IMG/VR virus record: IMGVR_UViG_3300046002_004963
Coordinates: 1-23,835 of that record
DNA length: 23,835 nt
Reading direction: 5' to 3' (one strand)
Origin: a virus
In this document: positions 1 through 4,783 of the stretch, one piece after another
How positions within the stretch are numbered: position 1 is the stretch's first letter
Layout: each line of letters begins with the position of its first letter
Notes under the pieces: generated by a model
Seen by the model: the letters and a program-made list of their open reading frames with translations, nothing else
Told to the model about the DNA's origin: nothing
Databases searched by the model: none
Program-made: the position numbers and the translations under genes

Positions 1-171
1 GAAGGTGCGTTTGTAATTAGCCATGAACGGCAGTTCGCGGTCAGCCAGCCAGAGGGCGTAGCCACCGAAGTCCTGAGTGATCTTGGCGATTGGAGTGCCG
101 TTGAGAGAGGCGACGATTGGGAAGCCTTCCCTGGCACTTGCATACTGTACACGACTGCCCGTAGGCGTCAA
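1..171 (-). CDS. Hypothetical protein, cut by the left edge of the window
   Basis: The minus-strand frame is open from about position 210 to the window edge, and only the N-terminal part is present. The reading contains residues such as REGFPIVASLNGTPIAK followed by DFGGYALWLADRELPF, which look like ordinary protein. No ATG is available. One candidate start is a TTG at 171 that overlaps the TGA stop of the upstream exonuclease gene (TTGA). The other is a TTG at 210 lying directly after the palindrome at 210-220. I do not recognise the family. Its place at the end of the early leftward operon, right after the exonuclease, suggests a replication or recombination accessory gene, but this is context only. 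Confidence 0.6.
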   Translation of the reverse strand, partial: MTPTGSRVQYASAREGFPIVASLNGTPIAKITQDFGGYALWLADRELPFMANYKRTF

Positions 172-899
172 GGGTTCAGCATGCTGAAGGCGGTAATTCT
201 TTGAGTCCAATGAGTCTCATGGCGAGAAAGCTCTGCGCCAGCAGCGGCAACAGGGAAAGCCGGCTGATCAGGGAAGGCGTACAGGGCAATGAAACGCTGC
301 ACCTGGATGCCGTAGTTTTCAGCCAGACAGAGACGATACGCCTGCATCTGGGTCATGGCTTCATCGCTGATCTGCTTGGTTGGCTTCGCCTTGCCCGGTG
401 CCTTGGTCTTCAGGTCGAGCAGGCAGAACTCACCGTTCAGCTTGACAAGGGCATCCAAGGTGCCGGCAAAGGGGACCAGTCCTTCATCGCTGCAGACCTG
501 ATGCTCAGTGCAGACAACGTGATCGAGGTGCTTCCAGAGAGGAGCCTTGATGATGTTTTCGCACCAAGGAGCAATGTGTTCAGGAATCTCAGGTGATTCT
601 CGATTTAAGAATTGCTCAAACCAGTCATGGATCTGGGATCCACGTTTGGCAGCCTGATCACGCGTCTCATCAGGGTCACCACCTTCTGCCAGGATCTTTG
701 CCTTCCACCTGCGCAGTGCCATCTTTGTGGCTTCTGATTGGGTAGCAGAAAGGATCGAGGTGATGCTGCTGTAACGCAGGTCAGGGCGGCGTTCGTTCCA
801 GTAGTAGCGCGGCTGCCCTACAGGATTGCGCTGTATCAGTGGCAAACGCTGCAGAGGCACGAAGTCGCTACTGCTTTCTGGGATGGTAACGAACTTCAC
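168..899 (-). CDS. PD-(D/E)XK exonuclease, RecB/Cas4-like
   Basis: This 243-residue protein is predicted to be a metal-dependent DNA exonuclease of the PD-(D/E)XK superfamily, the type that phages pair with a single-strand annealing protein for recombination and end processing. Visible motifs in order are: an RGSQIHDWFE helix (residues 86-95) matching the RG-x-x-x-H-x-x-x-E motif of RecB/Cas4 nucleases; Glu132; GTLDA with metal ligand Asp149; the D-x-K element DLKTK (Asp162, Lys164); and QMQAY (184-188), matching the QxxxY motif. The length is normal for a stand-alone phage exonuclease. The start is GTG at 899, overlapping the TGA of the upstream 78-residue gene (GTGA), so translation is probably coupled. 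No helicase domain is present. The likely partner is the annealing protein at 2944-3681 on the opposite strand. Fold and class are well supported; the exact polarity of digestion cannot be read from the sequence. Confidence 0.85.
   Translation of the reverse strand: MKFVTIPESSSDFVPLQRLPLIQRNPVGQPRYYWNERRPDLRYSSITSILSATQSEATKMALRRWKAKILAEGGDPDETRDQAAKRGSQIHDWFEQFLNRESPEIPEHIAPWCENIIKAPLWKHLDHVVCTEHQVCSDEGLVPFAGTLDALVKLNGEFCLLDLKTKAPGKAKPTKQISDEAMTQMQAYRLCLAENYGIQVQRFIALYAFPDQPAFPVAAAGAELSRHETHWTQRITAFSMLNP
210..220. promoter_or_regulatory. Palindrome ATGAGTCTCAT, variant of the TTGAGNCTCAA site
   Basis: This is a perfect 11-bp inverted repeat with the central 9-mer TGAGTCTCA shared with the sites near 1970, 2710, 3368 and 3841. 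It lies inside the 3' end of the exonuclease gene, immediately before a possible TTG start (210-208, minus strand) of the leftmost gene. It could be an operator for that gene or a chance match, because a single 9-mer is weak evidence. Confidence 0.3.
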
Positions 900-1132
900 A
901 GGATGAAATCATCCTCAGGAATGTCTTCAGAATCACTGGCTTCACGTAACAGGTTGCGATATTCGGGAAATTGTCCGGTGTAGTTTTTTGCCATTGGGTG
1001 ACGCCGGAACTCGGCAAGATTCATGGCTGTGCCTGGAGGTGCTTTGTCGAGGTCGTCTAAGGTCCAATAACCTTTCGCTATACCGTCACGCAAAATTTTG
1101 CATGCAGCAACAAGGTCAAAACTTTTTTTCAT
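896..1132 (-). CDS. Hypothetical protein, 78 residues
   Basis: This is a small soluble protein I do not recognise. It is lysine-rich at the N-terminus (MKKSF), contains a helical segment around ACKILRDGIAKGYWTLDDL, and ends in a strongly acidic tail (SDSEDIPEDDFIL). The ATG at 1132 overlaps the TGA of the upstream nuclease-like gene (ATGA), and its own TGA overlaps the GTG of the exonuclease gene, so it is embedded in a translationally coupled operon. That coupling and the clean open frame are the main reasons to accept it. The overlap with the upstream gene contains seven consecutive adenines (1132-1138), discussed as a possible slippery site. No function is proposed beyond an early-operon accessory protein. 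Confidence 0.7.
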   Translation of the reverse strand: MKKSFDLVAACKILRDGIAKGYWTLDDLDKAPPGTAMNLAEFRRHPMAKNYTGQFPEYRNLLREASDSEDIPEDDFIL

Positions 1133-1647
1133 TTTTTTAAATTCAAGGTTTGTACAAATGATTTAAGTTCGTCCATTGGCAGTAAATATTTTTGAGGAAC
1201 AAAATAAGCATGCCTATTTGTGCCCTGAGGATCTTCGATAAACTCCTTGCGCATGACATTTTCCCCAAAATTCCAACCATGAATTCTCACTTCAGGATGT
1301 TGATATGTACAAGAAATGAATATTTTACGAGGGTTGTCGTTTAAGTAGATTAAAAGCCTTCGATTGTGTCCATGCGTATTCTTTACTTCTAAGTTGGGTG
1401 GCAAATCAAAGCTGCCTTTGACTTCTTCGAGTACGGGAAAAAGAAAATCAGTCAATTCAAGATATTTTGCCACGCAAAGTTCGCCTATTGCTCCAATAAT
1501 ATCATTATTCAATTTTGTATTTTCACAGCCAATAAAATTATTTCTTTGCGTTCTTCCCTGCTTTTGAGAATTTTGACGCCGAAGAATTCCCTGCTCTTTA
1601 GCGAATGAATGTTCCTCGTTGCTTAAGATGTAGCTGATGTAATCCAT
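1129..1647 (-). CDS. Predicted PD-(D/E)XK-like nuclease, AT-rich
   Basis: This 172-residue protein contains GAIGELCVAKYLEL followed by SFDLPPNLEVKNT, that is a G-x-x-G-E helix and then D plus E-x-K in a beta hairpin. This is the layout of a PD-(D/E)XK nuclease core. The later GWNFGENV and RHAYFVPQ segments resemble a family of phage proteins I recall next to replication genes, usually annotated hypothetical. A nuclease role is therefore inferred, not shown. The start ATG at 1647 shares its A with the preceding TAA, and a strong AAGGAGACGGAG ribosome site lies just upstream. The gene is visibly richer in A and T than both neighbours, which suggests separate acquisition. It overlaps the next gene by ATGA. 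Confidence 0.75.
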   Translation of the reverse strand: MDYISYILSNEEHSFAKEQGILRRQNSQKQGRTQRNNFIGCENTKLNNDIIGAIGELCVAKYLELTDFLFPVLEEVKGSFDLPPNLEVKNTHGHNRRLLIYLNDNPRKIFISCTYQHPEVRIHGWNFGENVMRKEFIEDPQGTNRHAYFVPQKYLLPMDELKSFVQTLNLKK

Positions 1648-1967
1648 TAAAACTCCGTCTCCTTGTAAGAACCAAACGAATCAAGGCGACCCCAAACCTT
1701 TTCCTTGACGGCTTGGCGTTGCTCCTGTTGTGCAAGGGGATGCTTGCTGTAGCGGCCAGAACGCGAGGAGTTGGGGTCTTCCTCGCCAGACATAGGCACA
1801 AACGTCCAATACAGACCGTCGCTGTCGTATCTGCCCAGGGGATGACCGTGAACGGCGTCAGGGGGCGGAGAGGTGCTGTTGTTGGCCGTGTAGCTGACAG
1901 AGCGTGTCTTGGCATCAGCGACCTGCCAGACGTGCTTGCCGGCATGCTCAGGTGCGAACAGTTTCAT
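1647..1967 (-). CDS. Hypothetical protein, 106 residues
   Basis: This is an unrecognised, hydrophilic protein with no membrane segment. It is rich in aromatic and charged residues (for example HVWQVADAKTRSVSY near the start and GRYDSDGLYWTFVPM in the middle). The frame stays open to a TTG at 1979, but ATG at 1967 is preferred: the TTG belongs to a palindromic element, TTGAGTCTCA, that sits two bases before the ATG. That element recurs in the same position before the gene at 3853, so it may be a regulatory site overlapping the ribosome-binding region. The gene follows the replication-type protein after a gap of 32 bases and runs into the nuclease-like gene with a 1-nt TAATG overlap. Confidence 0.7.
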   Translation of the reverse strand: MKLFAPEHAGKHVWQVADAKTRSVSYTANNSTSPPPDAVHGHPLGRYDSDGLYWTFVPMSGEEDPNSSRSGRYSKHPLAQQEQRQAVKEKVWGRLDSFGSYKETEF

Positions 1968-1968
1968 A

Positions 1969-1985
1969 GTGAGACTCAATTGAGA
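1969..1985. promoter_or_regulatory. Overlapping palindromes at the start of the 106-residue gene
   Basis: On the plus strand, positions 1969-1979 read GTGAGACTCAA, one mismatch from the perfect TTGAGACTCAA palindrome. It overlaps a second perfect 10-bp palindrome, CTCAATTGAG (1975-1984). Three half-sites of the TTGAG/CTCAA type are therefore packed into 17 bp directly upstream of the minus-strand ATG at 1967. This is a plausible operator for a repressor acting on a gene internal to the operon. Confidence 0.4.
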
Positions 1986-1999
1986 TAGATGAACAAGGA

Positions 2000-2629
2000 T
2001 CAGTCCTCAACCCAGCAGCGGTTGCCTTCGTCCCACCACCGGCCAGCACGTTGAGGCTTGTGCTCTTCGAGGTACACCTCGTACTTGCCATCCCGAAGCC
2101 ACCGAAACAGGTCAGGAAGGCTACCCACGAACTCGTCAGCACTCTTCTTGCGCTTCTGCTCCTCAATCGCCCTTCTAGCGGCTTCCAGGAGCCTCTCAGC
2201 GCCATCCTCCTTGGTGATCGCTTTCCACTCCTCGTACGCCTTCGGTTTGGTTTGAGACGACACACGGTCAGGAGCGGACTGGTACAGCCTCCAAAAAGTT
2301 TCGAACTCTTCGGAATACTCCGTTTTTGTGTATCGCTTTGAACTTTTTGGCTTTTTAGGATTTTCAAATTCGACCGTATTATTTATATTATTAGATAATA
2401 ATTCTTCTTTAATAGAAGAAGAAGAATAAGAAGAAGAGGCTTCGCTCGCTTTCGCTCGCTCCGCCAGCGTAACGGGCGCGTCAAGCACCTGCTCGATCAA
2501 AAGGGCGCAAAACGTAGCCGTGGGAAGGGATCTGGGTTTTTTGAGCAGGAGTTTTTCGGCGGTGAAAGCATCCAAAGTCAACTTGATGACCATTGACGCA
2601 TCTGAACCTGTGGTTGCCTCGGGTTCCAT
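2000..2629 (-). CDS. Phage replication-type protein with RHH-like N-terminus
   Basis: This 209-residue protein has three visible parts. Residues 10-52 (VIKLTLDAFTAEKLLL, then PTATFCALLIEQVLD) read as a beta strand plus two helices, resembling a ribbon-helix-helix DNA-binding unit. Residues 58-105 are a serine- and lysine-rich linker. Residues 106-189 contain EEFETFWRLYQSAPDR, KAYEEWKAI and LPDLFRWLRDGKYEVYLEE, the FxxFWxxY...K...A...W pattern recurrent in phage replication and helicase-loader proteins. A role in origin binding or loading the replicative helicase is inferred from that pattern and from being first in the early leftward operon. ATG at 2629 is chosen over the TTG at 2638; neither has a good Shine-Dalgarno. 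The linker is encoded by an unusual AT-rich and repeat-rich segment that may be the origin itself. Confidence 0.65.
   Translation of the reverse strand: MEPEATTGSDASMVIKLTLDAFTAEKLLLKKPRSLPTATFCALLIEQVLDAPVTLAERAKASEASSSYSSSSIKEELLSNNINNTVEFENPKKPKSSKRYTKTEYSEEFETFWRLYQSAPDRVSSQTKPKAYEEWKAITKEDGAERLLEAARRAIEEQKRKKSADEFVGSLPDLFRWLRDGKYEVYLEEHKPQRAGRWWDEGNRCWVED
2381..2460. repeat. Origin-like AT-rich segment with inverted and tandem repeats
   Basis: Within the replication-type gene lie, in order: a 16-bp palindrome ATTATTAGATAATAAT (2387-2402); an overlapping inverted repeat TTCTTCT-5 nt-AGAAGAA (2402-2420); a GAA/GAAGAATAA purine run to about 2438; and a perfect tandem 10-bp direct repeat TTCGCTCGCT (2441-2450 and 2451-2460). 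An almost pure AT stretch beside GC-rich tandem repeats, inside the linker of a replication protein gene, resembles the arrangement of the lambda origin inside gene O. Origin function is inferred. Confidence 0.45.
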
Positions 2630-2652
2630 GAAGTGCAAAAAAGCGACTCGAG

Positions 2653-2679
2653 GTTATATGGGTTTTCAGGTTCCGTCAA
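2653..2679 (-). promoter_or_regulatory. Leftward early promoter candidate
   Basis: Reading leftward, TTGACG (2679-2674) is followed after 15 bases by TATAAC (2658-2653), close to sigma70 -35 and -10 consensus with short spacing. Transcription would begin near 2647, some 18 bases before the ATG at 2629 of the replication-type gene. The -35 box lies in the centre of the inverted repeat 2666-2688, so the promoter looks repressible. A rightward TTGACA occurs at 2728-2733, but no convincing -10 follows it. Confidence 0.5.
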
Positions 2680-2688
2680 GTAACCTGA
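2666..2688. promoter_or_regulatory. Operator candidate 1, inverted repeat 7-9-7
   Basis: The arms TCAGGTT (2666-2672) and AACCTGA (2682-2688) are perfect complements separated by nine bases. The spacer contains the -35 box of the leftward promoter, so binding here would block it. A further half-site, TCAGGT, lies at 2749-2754 near the start of the rightward operon. Confidence 0.45.
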
Positions 2689-2693
2689 GGTGT

Positions 2694-2720
2694 GTCTCAA
2701 GGAACTTTTTTGAGACTCAA
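2694..2720. promoter_or_regulatory. Operator candidate 2, inverted repeat 7-9-7 and TTGAGACTCAA palindrome
   Basis: The arms GTCTCAA (2694-2700) and TTGAGAC (2710-2716) are perfect complements with a nine-base spacer, the same geometry as the repeat at 2666-2688. The right arm is part of the perfect 11-bp palindrome TTGAGACTCAA (2710-2720). The site sits between the two divergent early operons, upstream of both candidate -35 boxes, where a regulator could control both directions. Confidence 0.45.
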
Positions 2721-2770
2721 CCCAACCTTGACAAAGTGGGTATGGTGTTCAGGTACTCAAGCCATTTCCC

Positions 2771-2944
2771 ATGGCCATCCAACTGACCGCCAAAGCTTCC
2801 ACCCTCAAGACCGTGATGCTCCAGCTCGACCCTGAGCTGTACACCCGCATCAAAACCGTCGCCAAGAAGCACAACCTGCCCGCCGCTGTCGCCATGCGTC
2901 AGATCCTAGAGCAGGGCATTGAAGAGGTCGAGGCGAACGCCTGA
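2771..2944 (+). CDS. Small ribbon-helix-helix-like protein, 57 residues
   Basis: This short open frame begins at ATG 2771 and ends in a TGA that overlaps the ATG of the annealing protein gene (TGATG). Its central part, TVMLQLDPELYTRIKTVA followed by AVAMRQILEQGIEE, reads as a beta strand with alternating hydrophobic residues and then two amphipathic helices. This is the layout of Arc/CopG/MetJ-type ribbon-helix-helix dimers, whose usual length is 45-60 residues. Such proteins bind short inverted or direct repeats in operators. As the first gene of the rightward early operon, next to inverted repeats, it is a good candidate autoregulator; this is inference. No clear Shine-Dalgarno precedes the start. 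Confidence 0.6.
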   Translation: MAIQLTAKASTLKTVMLQLDPELYTRIKTVAKKHNLPAAVAMRQILEQGIEEVEANA

Positions 2945-3681
2945 TGACCAGCACTCCCGTCTATCCCAACCTGGCGGGAGTCATCACTCTTTCTGACATC
3001 AAGCAGAAAGGGACTGGCTCCTTCGCCGCTGATTACATCCCTTGGTCAAAGGTGATGCAGTTGATCAACCAGCACGCCAATGGCTGGTTGCCCGAGCTGA
3101 TCGCTGCTGATGACTCTTGCTTCGTCCACCGGGCACCTGACGGCACTGGCTACCTGTGCATTCAGTTTGTCAATGGCAACTGCAGTACCCCGATCTGGCC
3201 GTTCCCGATCACGGATGCACGCAACAACGCCATTGCTTACGACAAGATCAGCGCCCGCAACTTCACCGATTCCCACCGCCGAGCACTGTGCTCTGCCGCC
3301 GCTGCGTTTTTCTCGCTGGCGTATGAGCTGTGGGCACGTGAGGAGGTTTCAGCTTCGTCTGAATCAGTTGAGACTCAACCTGAGATTCAACTGCAACAGG
3401 ACACCCCTAAGCCTGCCGCCAAGCAGCGCAAGAAGGATCCTGAGCCGACCAAGTTGTCGCCGTCTGCCGACAGCGAAGCCAACATCAAGCAGAGCGCCAT
3501 CGATCAATGTGTTGATCTGATTCAGTCAAAGCTTGATCGCACTCAGCAGATCGCTTGGATCGCCGACAAGGCAACCAAATGGGATCTGGAGGGCAGCGGC
3601 AGTAAACTTGCCCAGATGACCATTGATCAGCTCCTGAGCTGCATTGATGAGCTGAAAGGCAAACCCAACCTGAAGCAGTGA
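2944..3681 (+). CDS. Single-strand annealing protein, DUF1071/Sak3-like
   Basis: This 245-residue protein is predicted to anneal complementary single-stranded DNA during phage recombination. The N-terminal core (about 1-132) contains AADYIPWSKVMQLINQH, then TGYLCIQFVNG, and then FTDSHRRALCSAAAAFFSLAYELWA. The sequence Y-x-x-W, a beta-rich middle and H-R-R-A-x-x-x-A-x-A closing on LW is the pattern I associate with DUF1071 annealing proteins. A proline- and lysine-rich linker (about 140-170) leads to a C-terminal region (about 170-245) of unknown role. The start ATG overlaps the stop of the preceding small gene. Its exonuclease partner is probably the PD-(D/E)XK protein at 168-899. The perfect palindrome TTGAGACTCAA lies inside this gene at 3368-3378. 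Family assignment is from recalled pattern; an alternative is an unrelated replication accessory. Confidence 0.65.
   Translation: MTSTPVYPNLAGVITLSDIKQKGTGSFAADYIPWSKVMQLINQHANGWLPELIAADDSCFVHRAPDGTGYLCIQFVNGNCSTPIWPFPITDARNNAIAYDKISARNFTDSHRRALCSAAAAFFSLAYELWAREEVSASSESVETQPEIQLQQDTPKPAAKQRKKDPEPTKLSPSADSEANIKQSAIDQCVDLIQSKLDRTQQIAWIADKATKWDLEGSGSKLAQMTIDQLLSCIDELKGKPNLKQ
3368..3378. promoter_or_regulatory. Intragenic TTGAGACTCAA palindrome
   Basis: This is a perfect 11-bp match to the recurrent palindrome, followed after one base by the near-copy CTGAGATTCAA (3380-3390, 9 of 11), so two sites start 12 bases apart, roughly one helical turn. It lies in the linker-coding part of the annealing protein gene. 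It might be an internal operator or a binding site used in DNA organisation; function is unknown. Confidence 0.35.
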
Positions 3682-3866
3682 TGGCTACCCCCGCAGGAAA
3701 CAAAATGCGGGTGCAAGTACTCCTTGACCCTGAAGCATTGCAAATGATGGAGCGTGAAGTCGCGCTTCGTTACAACAGTGCTTCAAGGGTCACTGTTTCT
3801 TCTCTCGCCAACGAGATTATCAAATCTCACTACGCAATCCTTGAGTCTCAAAATGTACAAGACTGA
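3681..3866 (+). CDS. Small ribbon-helix-helix-like protein, 61 residues
   Basis: The segment MRVQVLLDPEALQMMEREVA followed by VTVSSLANEIIKSHYAIL shows an alternating hydrophobic strand, a first helix and a second helix, matching the ribbon-helix-helix architecture of small phage and plasmid repressors. ATG at 3681 overlaps the stop of the annealing protein gene (TGATG); the GTG one codon earlier is less likely. Its 3' end overlaps the next gene by 14 bases, and the perfect palindrome TTGAGTCTCAA (3841-3851) lies in that 3' end, just before the next start codon. The protein could regulate that site; this is inference from proximity. Confidence 0.6.
   Translation: MATPAGNKMRVQVLLDPEALQMMEREVALRYNSASRVTVSSLANEIIKSHYAILESQNVQD
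3841..3851. promoter_or_regulatory. TTGAGTCTCAA palindrome abutting a start codon
   Basis: This perfect 11-bp palindrome ends one base before the ATG at 3853. Its GAG, at about -10, may also act as the weak ribosome-binding element. The same arrangement, TTGAGTCTCA plus two bases plus ATG, precedes the minus-strand gene at 1967. Confidence 0.45.
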
Positions 3867-4161
3867 ATCAACCTTCGAGTCAGCCTTCACCGGTCAGATT
3901 TCGCTTTTTGCCAACAAAATTAAAAAACACGAAAAATCTCCCGACAAAACAGGCACCATTGAACTTGAATTGTCAGAAGCCATGAAACTGGCTGAATACC
4001 TGACTTCTCACCCTGGCGAGCAAAATTACGCTGGCAAGACCGTTGTCAAGCTTGCGATCAATGCTTGGGATAAATGCTCTGATAGTGGCACTGAATATAT
4101 CGGTGGCACTGTCTGGGCGAAAAAGCCTGAAGCCGGCGTGAATGACGTACCTATGTTCTGA
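3853..4161 (+). CDS. Hypothetical protein, possibly ssDNA-binding
   Basis: This 102-residue protein starts MYKTESTFESAF at ATG 3853. The frame is open further upstream, but those codons overlap the preceding gene and the palindrome. The body contains an amphipathic region with several beta-prone stretches (GTIELELSEAMKL, GKTVVKLAINAW, YIGGTVWAKK) and ends in NDVPMF. An acidic-hydrophobic tip ending in P and F is typical of single-strand binding proteins, where it recruits partners, and the location beside an annealing protein fits. However, the full OB-fold is not evident to me and the acidic tail is short. SSB-like is a weak suggestion; otherwise it is a hypothetical early protein. Confidence 0.6.
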   Translation: MYKTESTFESAFTGQISLFANKIKKHEKSPDKTGTIELELSEAMKLAEYLTSHPGEQNYAGKTVVKLAINAWDKCSDSGTEYIGGTVWAKKPEAGVNDVPMF

Positions 4162-4412
4162 TGGACTTCACGGCTCTGTTCCCTGAGTACGTTGAGCCGA
4201 ATCGCGGACCAGGCATTTCCTATTGCGTTGCACCTAATGCACGTATGTTCGACTACGAACTGGCTTTGCCTGGCGAGCGTCGGTTGCGTGGCTGCCTTCG
4301 TGCTGTCAATAAAAAGGATGCCGAGCGCATCCTTCAAAACCGACATCCCGGTGCCACCAAGATTGACATCGGAGAAGGACGCAAGATTGTTTCTGCTCCA
4401 CCGAAGACTTGA
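4161..4412 (+). CDS. Hypothetical protein, 83 residues
   Basis: The ATG overlaps the stop of the previous gene (TGATG), so the two are translationally coupled. The protein contains ARMFDYELALPGERRLRGCL followed by VNKKDAERILQNRHPGA, which suggests a small alpha/beta domain, and a basic C-terminus. I do not recognise it. Membership in the coupled early operon between the annealing gene and further small genes is the main support. Confidence 0.65.
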   Translation: MDFTALFPEYVEPNRGPGISYCVAPNARMFDYELALPGERRLRGCLRAVNKKDAERILQNRHPGATKIDIGEGRKIVSAPPKT

Positions 4413-4415
4413 CCC

Positions 4416-4571
4416 ATGCTGAACAACAGGGCATACGTGGCTGACAAATTCAAGCCATTAACGCCACCACCTCCGCCAATTCACAAAAATCCTTTGATTG
4501 ATCGTGAATTGATGATGGCTTACGCCCGTAAGCGTTATTACGCACAACTGACTGTTGACATTGACGACTGA
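4416..4571 (+). CDS. Hypothetical protein, 51 residues
   Basis: This short frame begins at ATG 4416, three bases after the previous stop, and its TGA overlaps the next ATG (TGATG at 4571). The protein has a proline run (LTPPPPPIHKNP, residues 14-25) and then a basic tyrosine-rich helix (ELMMAYARKRYYAQL). It has no membrane segment and no recognised family. Perfect fit into the chain of overlapping genes supports it despite its size. Confidence 0.5.
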   Translation: MLNNRAYVADKFKPLTPPPPPIHKNPLIDRELMMAYARKRYYAQLTVDIDD

Positions 4572-4783
4572 TGAAACGCAAATTCAGCAGCAAAGATTTG
4601 GCATTGTTGTGCGCATCTTTGCTTGAAACCAACCCTCGCAAGCCTGGTGCTGAGGACTTCGAGGTAATGGACAACCGCCAGTACATCCTCGATGCGTTGT
4701 ACGTCATTGATGGCCGGCACAAACCAAGCCACAAGATGCACAGCCTTTACACGGGTCTGTTCACCAAGTACTTCAAGAGCTAA
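4571..4783 (+). CDS. Hypothetical protein, 70 residues
   Basis: This is a lysine-rich small protein, helical in its first half (SSKDLALLCASLLETN) and later containing MDNRQYILDALYVIDGRHK. It is coupled to the gene before it by a TGATG overlap and to the gene after it by a TAATG overlap. It is not recognised. The composition, net basic with a conserved-looking aromatic C-terminus (YTGLFTKYFKS), could suit a nucleic-acid or protein-binding accessory, but nothing specific is seen. Confidence 0.6.
   Translation: MKRKFSSKDLALLCASLLETNPRKPGAEDFEVMDNRQYILDALYVIDGRHKPSHKMHSLYTGLFTKYFKS

Noticed and set aside
201-596. 131-residue plus-strand frame antisense to the exonuclease gene
   Set aside because: It lies entirely opposite a protein with clear nuclease motifs and has no supporting context.
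1598-1945. 115-residue minus-strand frame overlapping the 106-residue gene
   Set aside because: Arg/Ser/Thr/Pro-rich composition typical of a non-coding phase, and no ribosome site; the competing frame joins its neighbours with a neat TAATG overlap.
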